A DNA stretch of 64,000 bases from Lyophyllum atratum. Its lineage: Eukaryota; Basidiomycota; Agaricomycetes; Agaricales; Lyophyllaceae. The stretch lies in assembly GCA_014905825.1 (NCBI GenBank), contig JACGCN010000003.1, positions 558,001 through 622,000 of the forward strand, written 5' to 3'. Of this stretch, positions 53,265-64,000 are shown in pieces. The first letter of the stretch is position 1. Every line of letters starts with the position of its first letter. Both the position numbers and the translations under genes were made by a program. Below the pieces are notes generated by a model that was not told the DNA's origin, did no database searches, and saw nothing but the letters and a program-made list of their open reading frames with translations.

Positions 53265-56200
53265 ATTTCGGTAGTAGTTAGTTGGATGTGAAGAGCGAGA
53301 GTTCAACCTTCAGATGTTGAATACTTCGAACTCCACAAGTCGCCCCAGTATAAGTAGTTCCTAGCTGCCCGTAGCCGGCCTCCGCCGCGATACCGAGATT
53401 CAAAACCCATGGGATCCCAAGGGTTCGAATCCTACAATGTTCTGTGACTGATAAGAATTGGGTGAGCTAAAATCGGGTTCTTGTATGAAGCGTGTCAACG
53501 GTGGCCCAGAGCTGACAGGAACAATGTGATGAAGTGGTCTTCGATGACGACAGAAGAGTAATAGACGAAGGTTTTTCTGATCTCGTGTTGAATTGCCAAG
53601 GAGAGCTCCGGCGCTCAATGAATGCGAAGTAACCGATTCGTAACCCTCTGGGCCACTTAGACAGGCTGTGGCAATGGGACTTCCAACTAGCAGGGTCGGT
53701 GACAGACTTTCTCCATTGTGAGAAGCCATTCACCCATTCAACCTTGAATGAAATCGTCGCTGCTGAAGGGCACAGAGCTTCGTTGAGCTATGCCTATTCC
53801 TTTACAGCCAAGTATAAAAATGCATATCGTGATAGAACGGCCGGCTATGTGGTGACAGCCTGCAAAGTACTTGTCATTTAGGATCGAGGAGAACTGCAGG
53901 AGGTCTTGGCTGAGAGGGAATGGGGGCGCTATGTGATCAAATGAGGCAGATCAGCGATAAGATGCATTACGGGAAGACCTCTGAACCGTGATGTAATTCA
54001 AAAGTTCTTGATCTTCGCTATCCCTCTCCTGAGCATTTCGGTAATCCGGTTCCACGTCTTCCCGAATCTCATCCCGGCTGTCCAACTTCTCCGCCGACAA
54101 GACGTTCGCCTCAACTTTGCCGCGTCGTATCGTGGATGACCCACGCGTACTGTTTCTCGAGAACGTTGACATTTCTGCCAACGGACGCGTAACCTCTTCC
54201 TCAAAGGCTTCAGCAACGCTTTCCGACCAGTTCTGAATGCGTGAAGAGTTCAGCGTCACGAGAAAGAGTGCTTTGAGGCCAAGATCCAAGAATGAACGGT
54301 CTTGCACTCGTTCGCTGCTCCGTGAGGTTTCCTGCGATGCAAGATCTCGAGGGTCGCGACTTGAACAGTTCGTTATACTAATCAACTGGCTGAGTGACAA
54401 TCCCTTCGCCGACCAGCGCACGCATTCTTTCACTTCAAGTTCTTTCGCAAGAAGTCAGGAAACAGAACTGAATTATTAATGGAGCACTCTCACAGGGGGT
54501 GATAAGGGTTATTCCTGCCTATATTCCTGCCTATGTATCACAGTAGCAGGCCCGCAGCACATACCCTAGCAGAAGTGACAGAGAGAGCATGGAATGAACA
54601 GTTGGTCATGTCGGAAACGCAGAACATGAGATGTGACGTCGTCACATAATAGTCACTTCAAACACACCCACCGATCACGACTGTCACCAATTGACAGAGC
54701 TGCGACTTCAAGCTTCAGGCCTGAGGGCTGGGGCCACAGCCCTATAGGGAATAAAGGCCTGGAGAAGAAGGACTAGAGACAAGGAGTCTCTCCGATGGCA
54801 CATACATAGATGGTTACAATCACTTGAACCGTGTACTTCAAAGTTCACTATGAATTCTGCTATCATCATGCGTCTTACTCTCTGCCCTTCCCAGTATCAT
54901 ATGTAAGCCATGAAATTAGACGACCCCATCGCTCCTAATCGCGCACTGACCGAAATCGCGCTTCGTAAGCCCTTCAGGCCTGGGCAAGATATCCTGACGA
55001 CAGGACATTGATATGAGTGATAGAGGAAGCAGAAAAACATGCGTTGGGAGAGTCCTATCATCCAAGCTTGATCATGGACGCAGCAGTCATCGAATGCAGC
55101 GAAGCAACGTACGACAACAGCACCGACATGGCTTTCAACTGCTGCAGCCGTTAGTAGGAGATCTGAAACAGTGTGCGGCCGTTAGGGATAAAGAGGGCTC
55201 ATTCGTTGTGGAGAGAGCTTACATGCTTGCTCGCGGGCTTCGACAGTAAAACAATCAGCCCTTCAGGTTAGACTTGGACGCACGCGCAAACTTGCTCACT
55301 GTAGCCAAGCTGGAAAACCGGAAATGGGGTAAGTTCATATCTTTACTTAGAAGGGCAGTCAAACGTCACTTTCTGCAAGCAAGCCATGGCGTTCAACGCG
55401 GCCTGCTTGAAGGCGACGGTTCTTCATATATAAGGATTTTTGCATAAGTGATAAGATGCTGTGACGTTCGGGAGTACAGACGAGCTTACATCTCCGGGCT
55501 TTACCGTCACGAATGGTGGAATATCTGGGCTGCATGAAACCTGAACACAGATATCCACATGTCGACGAAGAATAATCATACTGCCAGCAATTGTGCACGC
55601 CCTATAAAACCCGCGTCCGTGAGCCCGATGCTAACACCTGGATGCGATGAACATAAATTGGCATACCTTCTGTTTCTCCGCCTGTCTTATCTTCCCATGT
55701 TAGTTTGATACGCCTCGCAATTTTCAGATCCATATAGCTCACACAAAAGGATCCACCTGTAGAAAAGGAATTGAGCATCAACAATTTCGTTACATACTGT
55801 CCCGACCGACGTACCTCAATGAGCGTCGGATACGGGTACAGAATTCGCTGCAGTGGCCATGATAAGGTGTTGGAAACCTGAACATACTACAGCGCTCTTA
55901 TATCCCAAGCTGTCCTTGACGTGAGAGTAGACGAGCCAAACCATATCTACGCCGCTCTCGTCCCGGGTGGTGCGCGGTCATGGGGCCCTCATGGATAAGC
56001 AGCCTGCGGAAGCTGGGAGACGGGTTTATGGGCACACGGTGCTCAGTGCGTACATCGGCGCGACGCGTGCCAAAAAACAAGTAGGGGAGTCCGAGCGTGC
56101 GGGATAAGGCGATCTGTAGTCGGCGCTAGTGCTCTACACAGTATCAGGACCTCCGGAGAATGACCTCTCCTCTGAAAGACGCCATGATCAAATCCTGAGA

Positions 56201-56693
56201 ATGGATATATGAATGTTAAGACGTGTAACGTCGAAAGAGACGCGTCCTACACGGTTAGTACACGTCTCGAGTTTCGACCATATGGAAGGGTAGAAATTAC
56301 GGCCCGGCCCGCCTTGCGAAGCAAGTTGCCAGTGCGAATCAATCACTGTATGCCAAACCCGCCTACTCGTCGATGATCCACGAATACGTATGCAGGAGCA
56401 ACTTGAACAGCGAGGTTGTTGGGCATATAAACATCCGCCATTCGCCTCGAGCTCTGGTGCGAAGGCGGAGTTGCACTAGTCTCCCGTCCGAGGTCTCCCG
56501 TAGTCACATTCAATTCTCACGTTGTCTTTTTTGAGGGGAGAGGGAGAGAAGTGATCATATCAATGGAGTTGCATGGATCATGATGTTGATGGAAAGCTCA
56601 GGCTGAGGTGAATTCGATGTCGTCGGATGATATAGTAGCACAGCACAGCCTTTCACGACCCCCTCGACGCTCATCCACCCCACCCACCTCCAA
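53265..56693. other. Long stretch without a recognised gene
   Basis: 3.4 kb. A hydrophilic minus-strand ORF at 53951-54433 (with EAFEEEVTRPLAEMSTFSRN) lacks a clear ATG start and has no recognised domain. Minus-strand fragments at 55360-55860 (MATAANSVPVSDAH; SFCVSYMDLKIARRIKLTWE; DICVQVSCSPDIPPFVTVKP) may be exons or remains of a small gene, but I could not join them convincingly. A short direct repeat ATTCCTGCCTAT occurs near 54515. Confidence 0.35.
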
Positions 56694-56789
56694 GGCGCTA
56701 TAGCCAAGTGGTTACGGCGACAGATTCGAATTCCCGAATTACCCATCTGTTCCTCTTTGAGGGCGCAGGTTCAAATCCTGCTGGCGTCG
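56694..56789 (+). tRNA. tRNA-Ser(CGA) with a 14-nt intron
   Basis: All arms can be drawn: acceptor GGCGCTA pairs with TGGCGTC (56782-56788, including G-U pairs) with discriminator G; D arm GCC/GGC around AAGTGGTTAC; anticodon stem ACAGA/TCTGT (56720-56724 and 56746-56750); loop TTCGAA..A with anticodon CGA at 56727-56729; 14-nt intron 56731-56744 one base 3' of the anticodon; long variable arm CCTC/GAGG, the class II feature of tRNA-Ser; T arm GCAGG TTCAAAT CCTGC. A T run at 56808-56812 fits a pol III terminator. Confidence 0.93.
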
Positions 56790-56807
56790 TTGGTGTTCTG
56801 TATTCAC

Positions 56808-56812
56808 TTTTT
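56808..56812 (+). terminator. Pol III terminator of tRNA-Ser
   Basis: Run of five T residues about 19 nt after the tRNA end. Confidence 0.55.
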
Positions 56813-57069
56813 CTTTTGTTCTCCTCTCTTTTGCCGTCCTCTGAGTCTCATGATCACCCAGAGCTAAGGAGAGTGTCAGAAGCGTTGATCATAATCCCGA
56901 GAACACAACAGCCCAAAAGCCATGACCATATCCCCTCCTCCTCCGTATCCAGCTCACTCAAAAAACTACACCACCACCACATGCATTATAACTCACAACC
57001 AAACGCAAACCAACATACACGCACATAGTAAAGAAAAAACCTATCCAACAGACGGCAGCCAGTAGGTAA

Positions 57070-57112
57070 AACACTAAACACTAGACACTAAACACTAGAC
57101 ACTAAACACTAA
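57070..57112. repeat. Short tandem array of ACACTAAACACTAG-type units
   Basis: Alternating ACACTAA and ACACTAG heptamers over roughly 43 bp. Confidence 0.8.
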
Positions 57113-57771
57113 AAAGTAAAATATACCGAGAGAACACATAACGACAGTAAGCCAGCCAACGACGGCCTAGCGATTTTTAGGGGGGGGAGTAGGAGGGGAG
57201 GAGGAGGGGTGGGAGGTGGGGTGTTCGCGAGACACAATAGGAGTAGGTGAGAAAAAAGGGGGAGATAAAGGGGGAGATGAAGAAAAACAGTGGCCCTAAA
57301 ACCGCTGAATGGAGCACTCAAAAGAAGAAAGAGAAGAGAAAAAAGGGGAGGTGGCAGGAGCTTGAACATTATATAAAAAGACATCATACGTATACGCATA
57401 CAAGCTTACGAAAAAAGGCGATGATGAACGGCAATATAACAACAACCAGAACCAGAAATGAAGAACCGACGTGGAGTCCTGGAGTGGGGAGCGACATGAA
57501 TAGATACGCGGGGGAGGCGGGGACACGAGGCATCGACGCGGAGTGGGGGCGACATAGAAGATAGATAGATACGCGGGCGCGAGGTCGGGATGGGATGGGA
57601 GGGTGGATTAGATTAGGGCTAAGACTTGAACTTGGACTTGAGGCGAGGACAGAGCGAACGACAAACTATGCACAGTGAAAAAGGTAGGAGCCAGAGCGAC
57701 AGCGGACGACGGGGTATATGCGCACTTGACGCGCGCCGGGAAACACAAGAAGGGAGTGAACACGAACAAGC

Positions 57772-60217
57772 TCACTCGGAGTGCGCAGCCCCAACAATAG
57801 GCCACACGCTCGCCCTCCTCTCCCCATTATTCCCCAACCCACGCTCAAGCGGGACCTGTAGCACCCCACTCTCCTGTTGCACCTGCTCCGCACCTTCACC
57901 CGCCCTCTCCCCACTCCCCGGGCTCGTCTGACCCTGCTTCGGGCTCCCAAGCGGCGACGGCACCCTCGACCCCGTCCCCACCTGTCCCTGTCCCTGTCCC
58001 CCCACCCTCGGACTCCCCCCCCCACCCGCACTCGGACTCCCCCTCCTACTACTCACCCCCACACTCCCCCCCTTGACCTGCATCTCCTCAATCCCCCTCC
58101 TCACCCCCCCCATCAACCTCTCCGTCCTCTCCACCATCTCCTCCATCCTCCTCTTCTGCTCCCCCAGCTCCACATAATGCCTCTCCAGCTCCTGCAGCGA
58201 CGGCACACCCCCACCCCCACCCCCACCCAGATGCGGCGGGTACCCAGGCATGAACCCCGCGAGCTCCATCCCGTAATACGGCATCGGCGAGTGCGTCCGG
58301 CTGGGCGCCCCAGACCCCGAGCGCACGTACGATTGCGAACCCCCGCCCGGCCCGCCGAGGACCATACCGTTCAGCGTGGCCAGCGGCGGGAGATCGTACC
58401 CTGCACCGGAGGGCGGGAACGGCCGGCCTTGGATGAATTCGGGCTGGAGCGCCGGGTGGATGTTGGGGTGGTGTTGGTGCCGCGGCCCGCGGAGACCCAT
58501 GCCCATGTTCAGGTGCTGTTGTGGTGAGGCTGAGCGACCTTCCTGGCCTTGTTGCTGGGGTGCTTGGCCCTGCGGCCAGCCATTCGCAGCAGCAGCAGCG
58601 GCGACGTTACCGGATCCACGTTTCCGTAGGCCCTCGCGTCCGCCGACACTCGCACTCCGTCGCTCGTCGTCCGCACTGCCCTTACTTCTTGTCTTCCTGA
58701 GTCCAGCACCAGCGCTCGCAGTTCCCACACCTGCACCCCTCCTTGCCCTTCTCTTCCTAGGTGGCTCTCCGCCCGCTTCCCCATCATCGCCACCTTCCTC
58801 CTCTTCCTCCTGCTCATCACCGCTATCCTCCGTATCTCCACGCCGTCCACCAAGCCGTCCGACTGCAACGAGCGCTTCAGCCGCAGCCTGATCCGACATA
58901 CGCCCCCCAGCACCGGGGGTCGCGAGCTCTCCTGCCGCACCCGCACGCGGGTGTTGAGGCGAGCCGCCAGGGGCAGCGGGGACGCGCTTCCGTCGCTTGA
59001 TGACAGTTTTCTTCATGCTATTGGGCCGGTGTGTACCGTGTAGTTTGAAGTAAAGACCTGGATGAACGGTATTAGATGTGTTTCTTCAAGGGCGAGATGA
59101 AGAGGGGAGGGGAAGTGCTATCTGATAAGATGGCCTGCATGCGAAACCAGGTGGGAATGAGAACGCAAACGTGAGAGAGCGATCCCTAACCCCGATCACA
59201 TGAGACGTGGCAGAGCGACACGAGCGCAATGCAGCAACGAAACCACTCGACGGCAGATAGATGAAACACAATCGAAAGTAGACACGCACCACATGCGTTG
59301 CAGATATTATTCCCAACATCATCTCTCCGCCACAACGGCGTCGTGCTCGTACCACAGTTCGCACAACTAAGTGCGCCAACCGCCGCGCGGACCTTCCTGC
59401 CCCCGATCCCGTTCCCATTCGCAGATGGCTGCTGGGCAGCGAGCAGCGCCGCCGCATTAGGGTTGCCGATCATACCAATTCCCAAGCCCGCGGGGCCGAG
59501 CACAACTTGAGCATCGCTCTCCGCGCCCTGTTCCGGACTCGTAGCGCTATCTGCACCTGCAGCGGTGGACGCACCGGCAGGGTGGGCGGGGATGACGCCG
59601 GCTGCGACGAGGGCTGCGGCAGCCGCTGATTCCTGGTCGTCGAGAGACATGTCGATACCTAGGAGACCCATCTCGACGTCGCCGTCGTTATCGGTTAGGT
59701 TGGGATCCTGGCGCGAGGCGAGGGCGAGGGCGTTGTTGTAGGTAGGGCAGCCGGAGCAGGCAGAGGTTCCGCCTGTGCCGTCGCAGCGGCCGTCACCGGG
59801 GCAGGTACCGCCGGTGTTGGGGTTAGTGTGCGGGACGGGTTTTGTATTTGAAGAGGTGGTGGCTTTGTTCTGCTTGGGGAGCATGGAGGGCGAGGGCTGC
59901 GGGGGCTGGACGGAGGGAGGAGCGGTATTTGTAGGAGGGGGAGGTGTGTGGCCGAGCGAGGAAGGGCGCGGCTTGGATCGTGACTTTTGATAAAGACCTG
60001 GTAGGGGTGGATGATCAGAACACGACGATGGTGCGTGGGTGCAACACCTACCACAGGCATTGCAGATCGGGTTGCCGTCTGCATCCCGTCTCCAGAGGGG
60101 AGTCTGGAGGGTGCCGCAGTTGACGCAGGGGGAGCGGACTGGGGGCGAGGCGGGGAATGTGAACTCGGACGATGCGAGGGACGGGTGGATGGGGTCGAGG
60201 ACAACGGCGGGCGACAT
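57772..60217 (-). CDS. sre1: Two-finger GATA transcription factor of the iron/siderophore repressor type (SRE/Urbs1/Fep1-like)
   Basis: Nuclear DNA-binding repressor that shuts off iron-uptake and siderophore genes when iron is plentiful. Start 60217 ([19 protein letters not shown]). Finger 1 is CVNC-x17-CNAC ([17 protein letters not shown]). Between the fingers lies the Cys-rich block [18 protein letters not shown] that marks this subfamily and binds iron in the known members. Finger 2 is CANC-x17-CNAC ([17 protein letters not shown]). After an intron of about 230 nt the frame resumes [16 protein letters not shown] and a basic block KRRKRVPA. The C-terminal third is low-complexity with a predicted coiled coil ([20 protein letters not shown]) near residue 600. 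Both fingers are split by an intron at the same codon after CNAC. GATA sites stand in its own promoter. Confidence 0.93.
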
Positions 60218-60254
60218 GGTAATCCGTAGAGGGGCAACACTCCTCCGCTGGCAC

Positions 60255-60354
60255 TGATAACGGACCACCAACCAATCACAGCTCGCATATTATTTCTGAT
60301 AACCCTTTTCAATCTCCGACTCTCCTATCTCATCTCTCCGCCCTCATCTGATAT
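60255..60354. promoter_or_regulatory. Cluster of GATA sites upstream of the GATA-factor gene
   Basis: TGATAA at 60255-60260 and 60297-60302, and ATCTGATAT at 60346-60354 (near the ATCWGATAA consensus of this family), within 40-140 nt of the ATG at 60217. Confidence 0.45.
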
Positions 60355-61517
60355 CCCATCGCTGCCTCGACTCTTCCGTGCTTTACTTTACACTCTCAGG
60401 TGCTCGATCTTGTCCTACCGTCGCCATTGAGCCCCTCTGTGCAGTGGACAAGCCTCTCTTCCTCGCCGGACCATCTCAGGGACGCAAACAAATAATATAT
60501 TTCCCCTTCAATTATTCGGGTCTTTTATATGAACGTTCCTCGCCGCATTCATGCCTCTTGCCCGCTCTTCCGAGTGCGACTCTCACACTCGTCCTCGGCC
60601 TCCGCCCTTCTTTGAATTCACTTTCGTTTGCGTTCCTCCCTCCTGCAGAAGTTAGAACACCTCCTCCCATCCGTTGAAACACACACCACCCCATGGGACC
60701 CACAAATTTCGGCCTCCTGACGCCCCTACGACGGACGTCAATCCAAACCCACCCCGTTTCATCTCGCATTTTCTCTTCATGACTTTTTTTTTTTTTCATC
60801 GCGACAGATATTGATAAGATGATGGCCGTCGCCCAATATGGACTAGTCAGCGATTGATTAGATCATCCCATTTCCTCATCCCTGCGCAAAGTGTCCATTT
60901 TCCTCAACCTTTTTGACCGATGTTCGCACATCGCTGTGCTCCTGCACGACATACGTAAGTGAGTATGCGATGTCCTCGTCCTCCACGCCGATCCCGTAGT
61001 GTAACTCAGCTGACATCCATCCGGACGAACAAGGCACCCCCCCCAACCTCCACCCGACATCGCATAATACATCGCTCTTAGACTCTCCTTCCCCACCTCG
61101 ACATATGGGGATCACACCATGACATGGGATGCGATCTCGCAACGTCAATCTCATCTCACGCTTACGTGTGTGTTCGGCGGCGATAAGATAAAGCAAAGGG
61201 GTGATGCGAGATGAGATTACGGGGCGTAATCTGAGACACCGGAGCTTGCCGATGCGGACGTGTGACACGTTGTGAGTCGGGGGTTGCTATCCGACGGCTG
61301 GGCGTTTCGTCGAGGACGACGTTGGGAGGCGTAACAAGAGTACACCGTGAGACATGCTCTCTTTCCGCTGTATTCGAACATGCAGAAATCAATGGGAGGC
61401 CAATTTCTATGATATCTCCCCGCCCCACTCTTTGAGCACCTTATCTCTTGTCCGATGCACGCGGATTGTTTCTGGCTCCTGCTGCTACAATAACTACATG
61501 CATATCACCTATCCCCC

Positions 61518-61940
61518 AGAGCGTTTTTGAATTCAACAACTATTCACTCTGGCCCGGAAAAAGTGCTATCAATAGCGGGCAGGACTCTCGACAACGTCAA
61601 CCCCACAGCAGAGCGGCACCGGGGTTTCTTTCGTCTTCCAGGCCCAGTCCTGGGACCCGTACCTATATATGCGCTGCCATACTACCCCCTGCTAATGGGG
61701 ACAGAGGTGCTAAAGCAACACCCACACCATCTCTAGGGCCAAGGTCGGAGCCGTGACATCGCATCCCTACGCAGGGTACACACGTTGACCTCACGAGCCT
61801 GAATGGATACGACTACGAAGTTCACTCTGATGCACCTGATGTCGAATTCGCTCCTCAACGCCATCCAACCTGTCTCCCTACAAATACTCCAAGAACCATT
61901 CCGACTTCCCCGCCTTCCCTTAGGATCGCTCAAATCGCCA
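61518..61940. repeat. Tandem duplication, copy A
   Basis: Matches 61956-62480 in order: GCGTTTTTGA start, CGGAAAAAGTGCT, ACAGCAGA, GTCTTCCAGGCCC, TGCTAAAGCAA, GGAGCCGTGACAT, GGGTACACAC, AACGCCATCCAAC and AATACTCCAAGAACCA. Edges are by eye. Confidence 0.88.
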
Positions 61941-61945
61941 CGAAC
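61879..61945 (-). pseudogene. Fragment copy of the dienelactone hydrolase 3' end
   Basis: The minus strand here corresponds to the last codons of the hydrolase (the GDLGDPK..GK region and the LEYL end), with an internal deletion. It cannot encode a protein by itself. Confidence 0.7.
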
Positions 61946-61955
61946 AGCAATTGCC

Positions 61956-62480
61956 AGAGTGCGTTTTTGATTTCAACAAGAATTAAACTCTGGTCCGGAA
62001 AAAAAGTGCTCTCAGTCTCGATAGCGTGCAGAACTGTTGTCGACAATGTCAACTCCACAGCAGAATGTGCAGGGGACACGTCGCACGCGGCAACCGGGGT
62101 CTCTCTGGTCTTCCAGGCCCTCATCTGGATGCGTTCCCATATCCTAGGGCGCGTACAAGTTATATATGCCATACGTGATCATACCGCCCCCTGCTTATCG
62201 GGACACAGGTGCTAAAGCAAGACTTACGCCACGATCTCTAGAGTCAAAGGACGGAGCCGTGACATTGCATCCATGCATAGGGTACACACTTCGATCTCCT
62301 TGACTCTAATTGGAACGACTACGGATACACCTGATCTCGAACTCGCTCCCCAACGCCATCCAACGTGTCCCAAAGCCCAATATTAATATCTCTTCAAATA
62401 CTCCAAGAACCACTCAACCGTAGCTCCGAACGCGCCCTCCTTCCCCGCCTTAACCTTAGGATCGCCCAGATCGCCCCGGA
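61956..62480. repeat. Tandem duplication, copy B (includes gene 3' end)
   Basis: Second copy, slightly longer through small insertions. It runs into the last codons of the dienelactone hydrolase gene. Confidence 0.88.
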
Positions 62481-63578
62481 CGGCAAACCCATGCGTACAC
62501 CCCTCGAAATATTCCCTCCTATACCCAGGCGCGAACTTCCCATTGCCCAGGATCTCGTCTGCTTTACTCTGAGCGTCCAGGGGGAATTGAGCGTCGACGA
62601 TACAGCTGTTTATCAGGAGAGGCGCTTTCAACGCCGATGCGTATTTCTAGAATGGTGCGGAGTCAAATTTCAAGGCTTATGGTAGATGGTGAGGAGACTC
62701 GCCTCGAGGTCGGCGGGGATCTGGAGGAGGGAGGGGTGGGAGGTGGCTGCGACCTTGATGATGTTCTCGAATGCAAGATCGAATACGTACCGGCCTAGTG
62801 GATCCAGCCATGAGCACAGTACACGAAAGTCTCGCCTCGAAAATGGTAAACACAGCACTACACACCTCCGAAGCAGTACCCAGTCGCACCAAATGCAACG
62901 ACACCCTCCTCTTTCAACGCCTCCACGACCTTGTCAAGAACCGGGCGCGTCTGGGCGGGGCCGTGGCTGTTGATCCATGCCGCGAAGTCGAAATTGACCT
63001 GTTGGAATACGGGTTGGTGTACATGTAGCCTTCTTCGTATGGAATAAGAACAGGTACACCAGGCTCAAGCGCGTCGATGGGGACCCTGTCGCCGTTCAGA
63101 TAGTCTGGCATGACGGTCTACCAAACTCCCCAATCAACGTCCACGTCTCCTCTCATGAACAACATGATCAGGCGCTACCTTGAACCCATTGCGCGCAAAA
63201 TCGTCCACCAAGAGCTGTAGTACCGTACTCGGCATCAGGACTATGACACTCGCTGCAAACCCATAGGGAATTCAAGCGTACTTGTGAATTGGGGAACTCG
63301 ACTCCGAAAGCGTCCGCCAAGAAGAGGATGACCTTGTCTGTTGGGTAGGGGATGGTCGGAATGGCTACGTAGGATTTGACGCCTCCGATGAGATCCCATG
63401 TTCCTGTTTACGTATACAGTGAGCGTGTTATCTTGAAGTAGCCTCAGGTTCTGAATACCTTGGGGAGTTCCTTCGTGGGTAACGCCTGAGCCCAAGCATT
63501 CATGATCAGTTCACTCGAGAAGGTGGTAGTATGTGTGAACGATGCTTCACCTGAAATGCAATCCTTGCACAGACTCAT
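62383..63578 (-). CDS. Dienelactone hydrolase family protein
   Basis: Alpha/beta hydrolase with a Cys-Asp-His triad, probably cytosolic, hydrolysing lactones or related esters. Exons join from ATG 63578: [115 protein letters not shown] with the nucleophile Cys (GYCFG), [20 protein letters not shown] and HKP, then the last exon [20 protein letters not shown] and [15 protein letters not shown] with the catalytic His, ending [10 protein letters not shown] at 62383. Five to six introns, all GT-AG. The length of about 260 residues is normal. Confidence 0.9.
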
Positions 63579-64000
63579 GATGAGAAGTGGAGTTGAGTCA
63601 ACCCCGGTGCTTCTGAGGCGCTTTAGAGGATTTTGACCTCACGCTTGGGTCGGCACGGCATTCTTACGCACACCACTCGGCGAGGTGGGACATGGGAATC
63701 TTGATCGAGGCGTCGCATGATTTGATAGGACATGTAACTTGAATGTGTGCTTCGGAAGTCTAACCGCGTCGACCATGAGCTTTTGACAAATATCATCTGA
63801 CATGGTTAGTATGGGAAGGAAGAGCGAACTTGGGTGCACCGTGGACGTACGCAAAAGTGATGCGTTTCAGTTCCCAGCAGATGCAATCTCTTCAGAAGCT
63901 GACCGTGAATGAAACGCAGTCGCAGTCATTTTGGCGGCGAGAGATGATTGGAGAGATCGCCAGTGCATGCGGATTCAAGGCATACCAAACTGATCGTGCC
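63579..64000. other. Window end, no gene recognised
   Basis: Upstream of the hydrolase. Short minus-strand ORFs (63639-63854) might be exons of a gene beyond the edge, but nothing supports one. Confidence 0.35.

Larger units (their letters stand above)
56790..57771. other. Intergenic, low-complexity
   Basis: About 1 kb between the tRNA and the GATA-factor stop. Purine-rich and repetitive, including a microsatellite-like ACACTAAACACTAG array. No gene. Confidence 0.45.
60218..62382. other. Intergenic, promoter side of GATA gene plus tandem duplication
   Basis: 2.2 kb with no new gene recognised. The part from 61518 is a tandem duplication that includes a copy of the neighbouring gene's 3' end. 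Confidence 0.5.

Noticed and set aside
53951..54433. 160-residue minus-strand ORF, charged
   Set aside because: Starts with GTG rather than ATG, has no recognised domain and no flanking exon. Kept only as a remark in the gap entry.
57877..58527. Plus-strand His/Pro-rich 216-residue ORF
   Set aside because: Antisense of the low-complexity C-terminus of the GATA factor.

Overview
The window is nuclear DNA of a filamentous basidiomycete (mushroom-forming fungus). Genes are densely packed and split by many introns of about 50-60 nt with GT-AG ends. Families with strong basidiomycete character are present: a DUF6533 membrane protein, an MGQYF-type F-box-like protein, DyP-type peroxidases and an amine-oxidase-type flavoenzyme. 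There is no sign of bacterial, viral or transposase sequence.

Layout. 1-0.7 kb: 3' end of coproporphyrinogen III oxidase (+). 2.4-4.7: secreted type-B carboxylesterase (-). 5.9-7.5: DUF6533 membrane protein (+). 8.6-11.0: anoctamin/TMEM16 protein (+). 10.8-16.4: a roughly 2.6-2.9 kb tandem duplication carrying the 3' end of the anoctamin gene and a small secreted Gly/Asn/Trp-rich protein gene (two copies, -) plus an uncertain minus-strand gene. 17.3-19.0: cytochrome P450 (-), divergent from an MFS transporter (+, 20.2-22.1).

23.2-33.9 kb is the most unusual part. Four genes in strictly alternating orientation begin with the same roughly 160-residue module, which I do not recognise: a VWA-domain protein (-), a DyP-type peroxidase-like protein (+), a protein that is the module alone (-), and an L-amino-acid/monoamine-oxidase-like flavoenzyme (+). 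They form two divergent pairs with the same exon layout over the module. The flavoenzyme would make H2O2 and a DyP would normally use it, so one assembled redox system scaffolded by the shared module is a reasonable hypothesis.

34.3-36.1: GH76 mannanase-like (-). 36.6-37.9: F-box-like (+). 38.8-40.7: CWC27 spliceosomal cyclophilin (+). 41.8-43.1: UBC6-type E2 (+). 44.6-46.4: GH5 glycosidase (-). 47.3-49.2: second GH76 (+). 50.0-53.3: second DyP (-), fused to a long Gly/Pro-rich and PKPPTDG-repeat N-terminus. DyP/GH76 at one end and GH76/DyP at the other are mirror images, as expected from an inverted duplication. Both GH76 genes need a one-nucleotide exon directly before a 17-nt exon that encodes the catalytic Asp-Asp.

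56.7: intron-containing tRNA-Ser(CGA). 57.8-60.2: two-finger GATA factor of the iron/siderophore repressor type (-). 61.5-62.5: a tandem repeat that also copies the 3' end of a dienelactone hydrolase gene (62.4-63.6, -). All gene models are my own splicing by eye; exon edges were placed from GT/AG signals, reading frame and comparison of paralogues inside the window.
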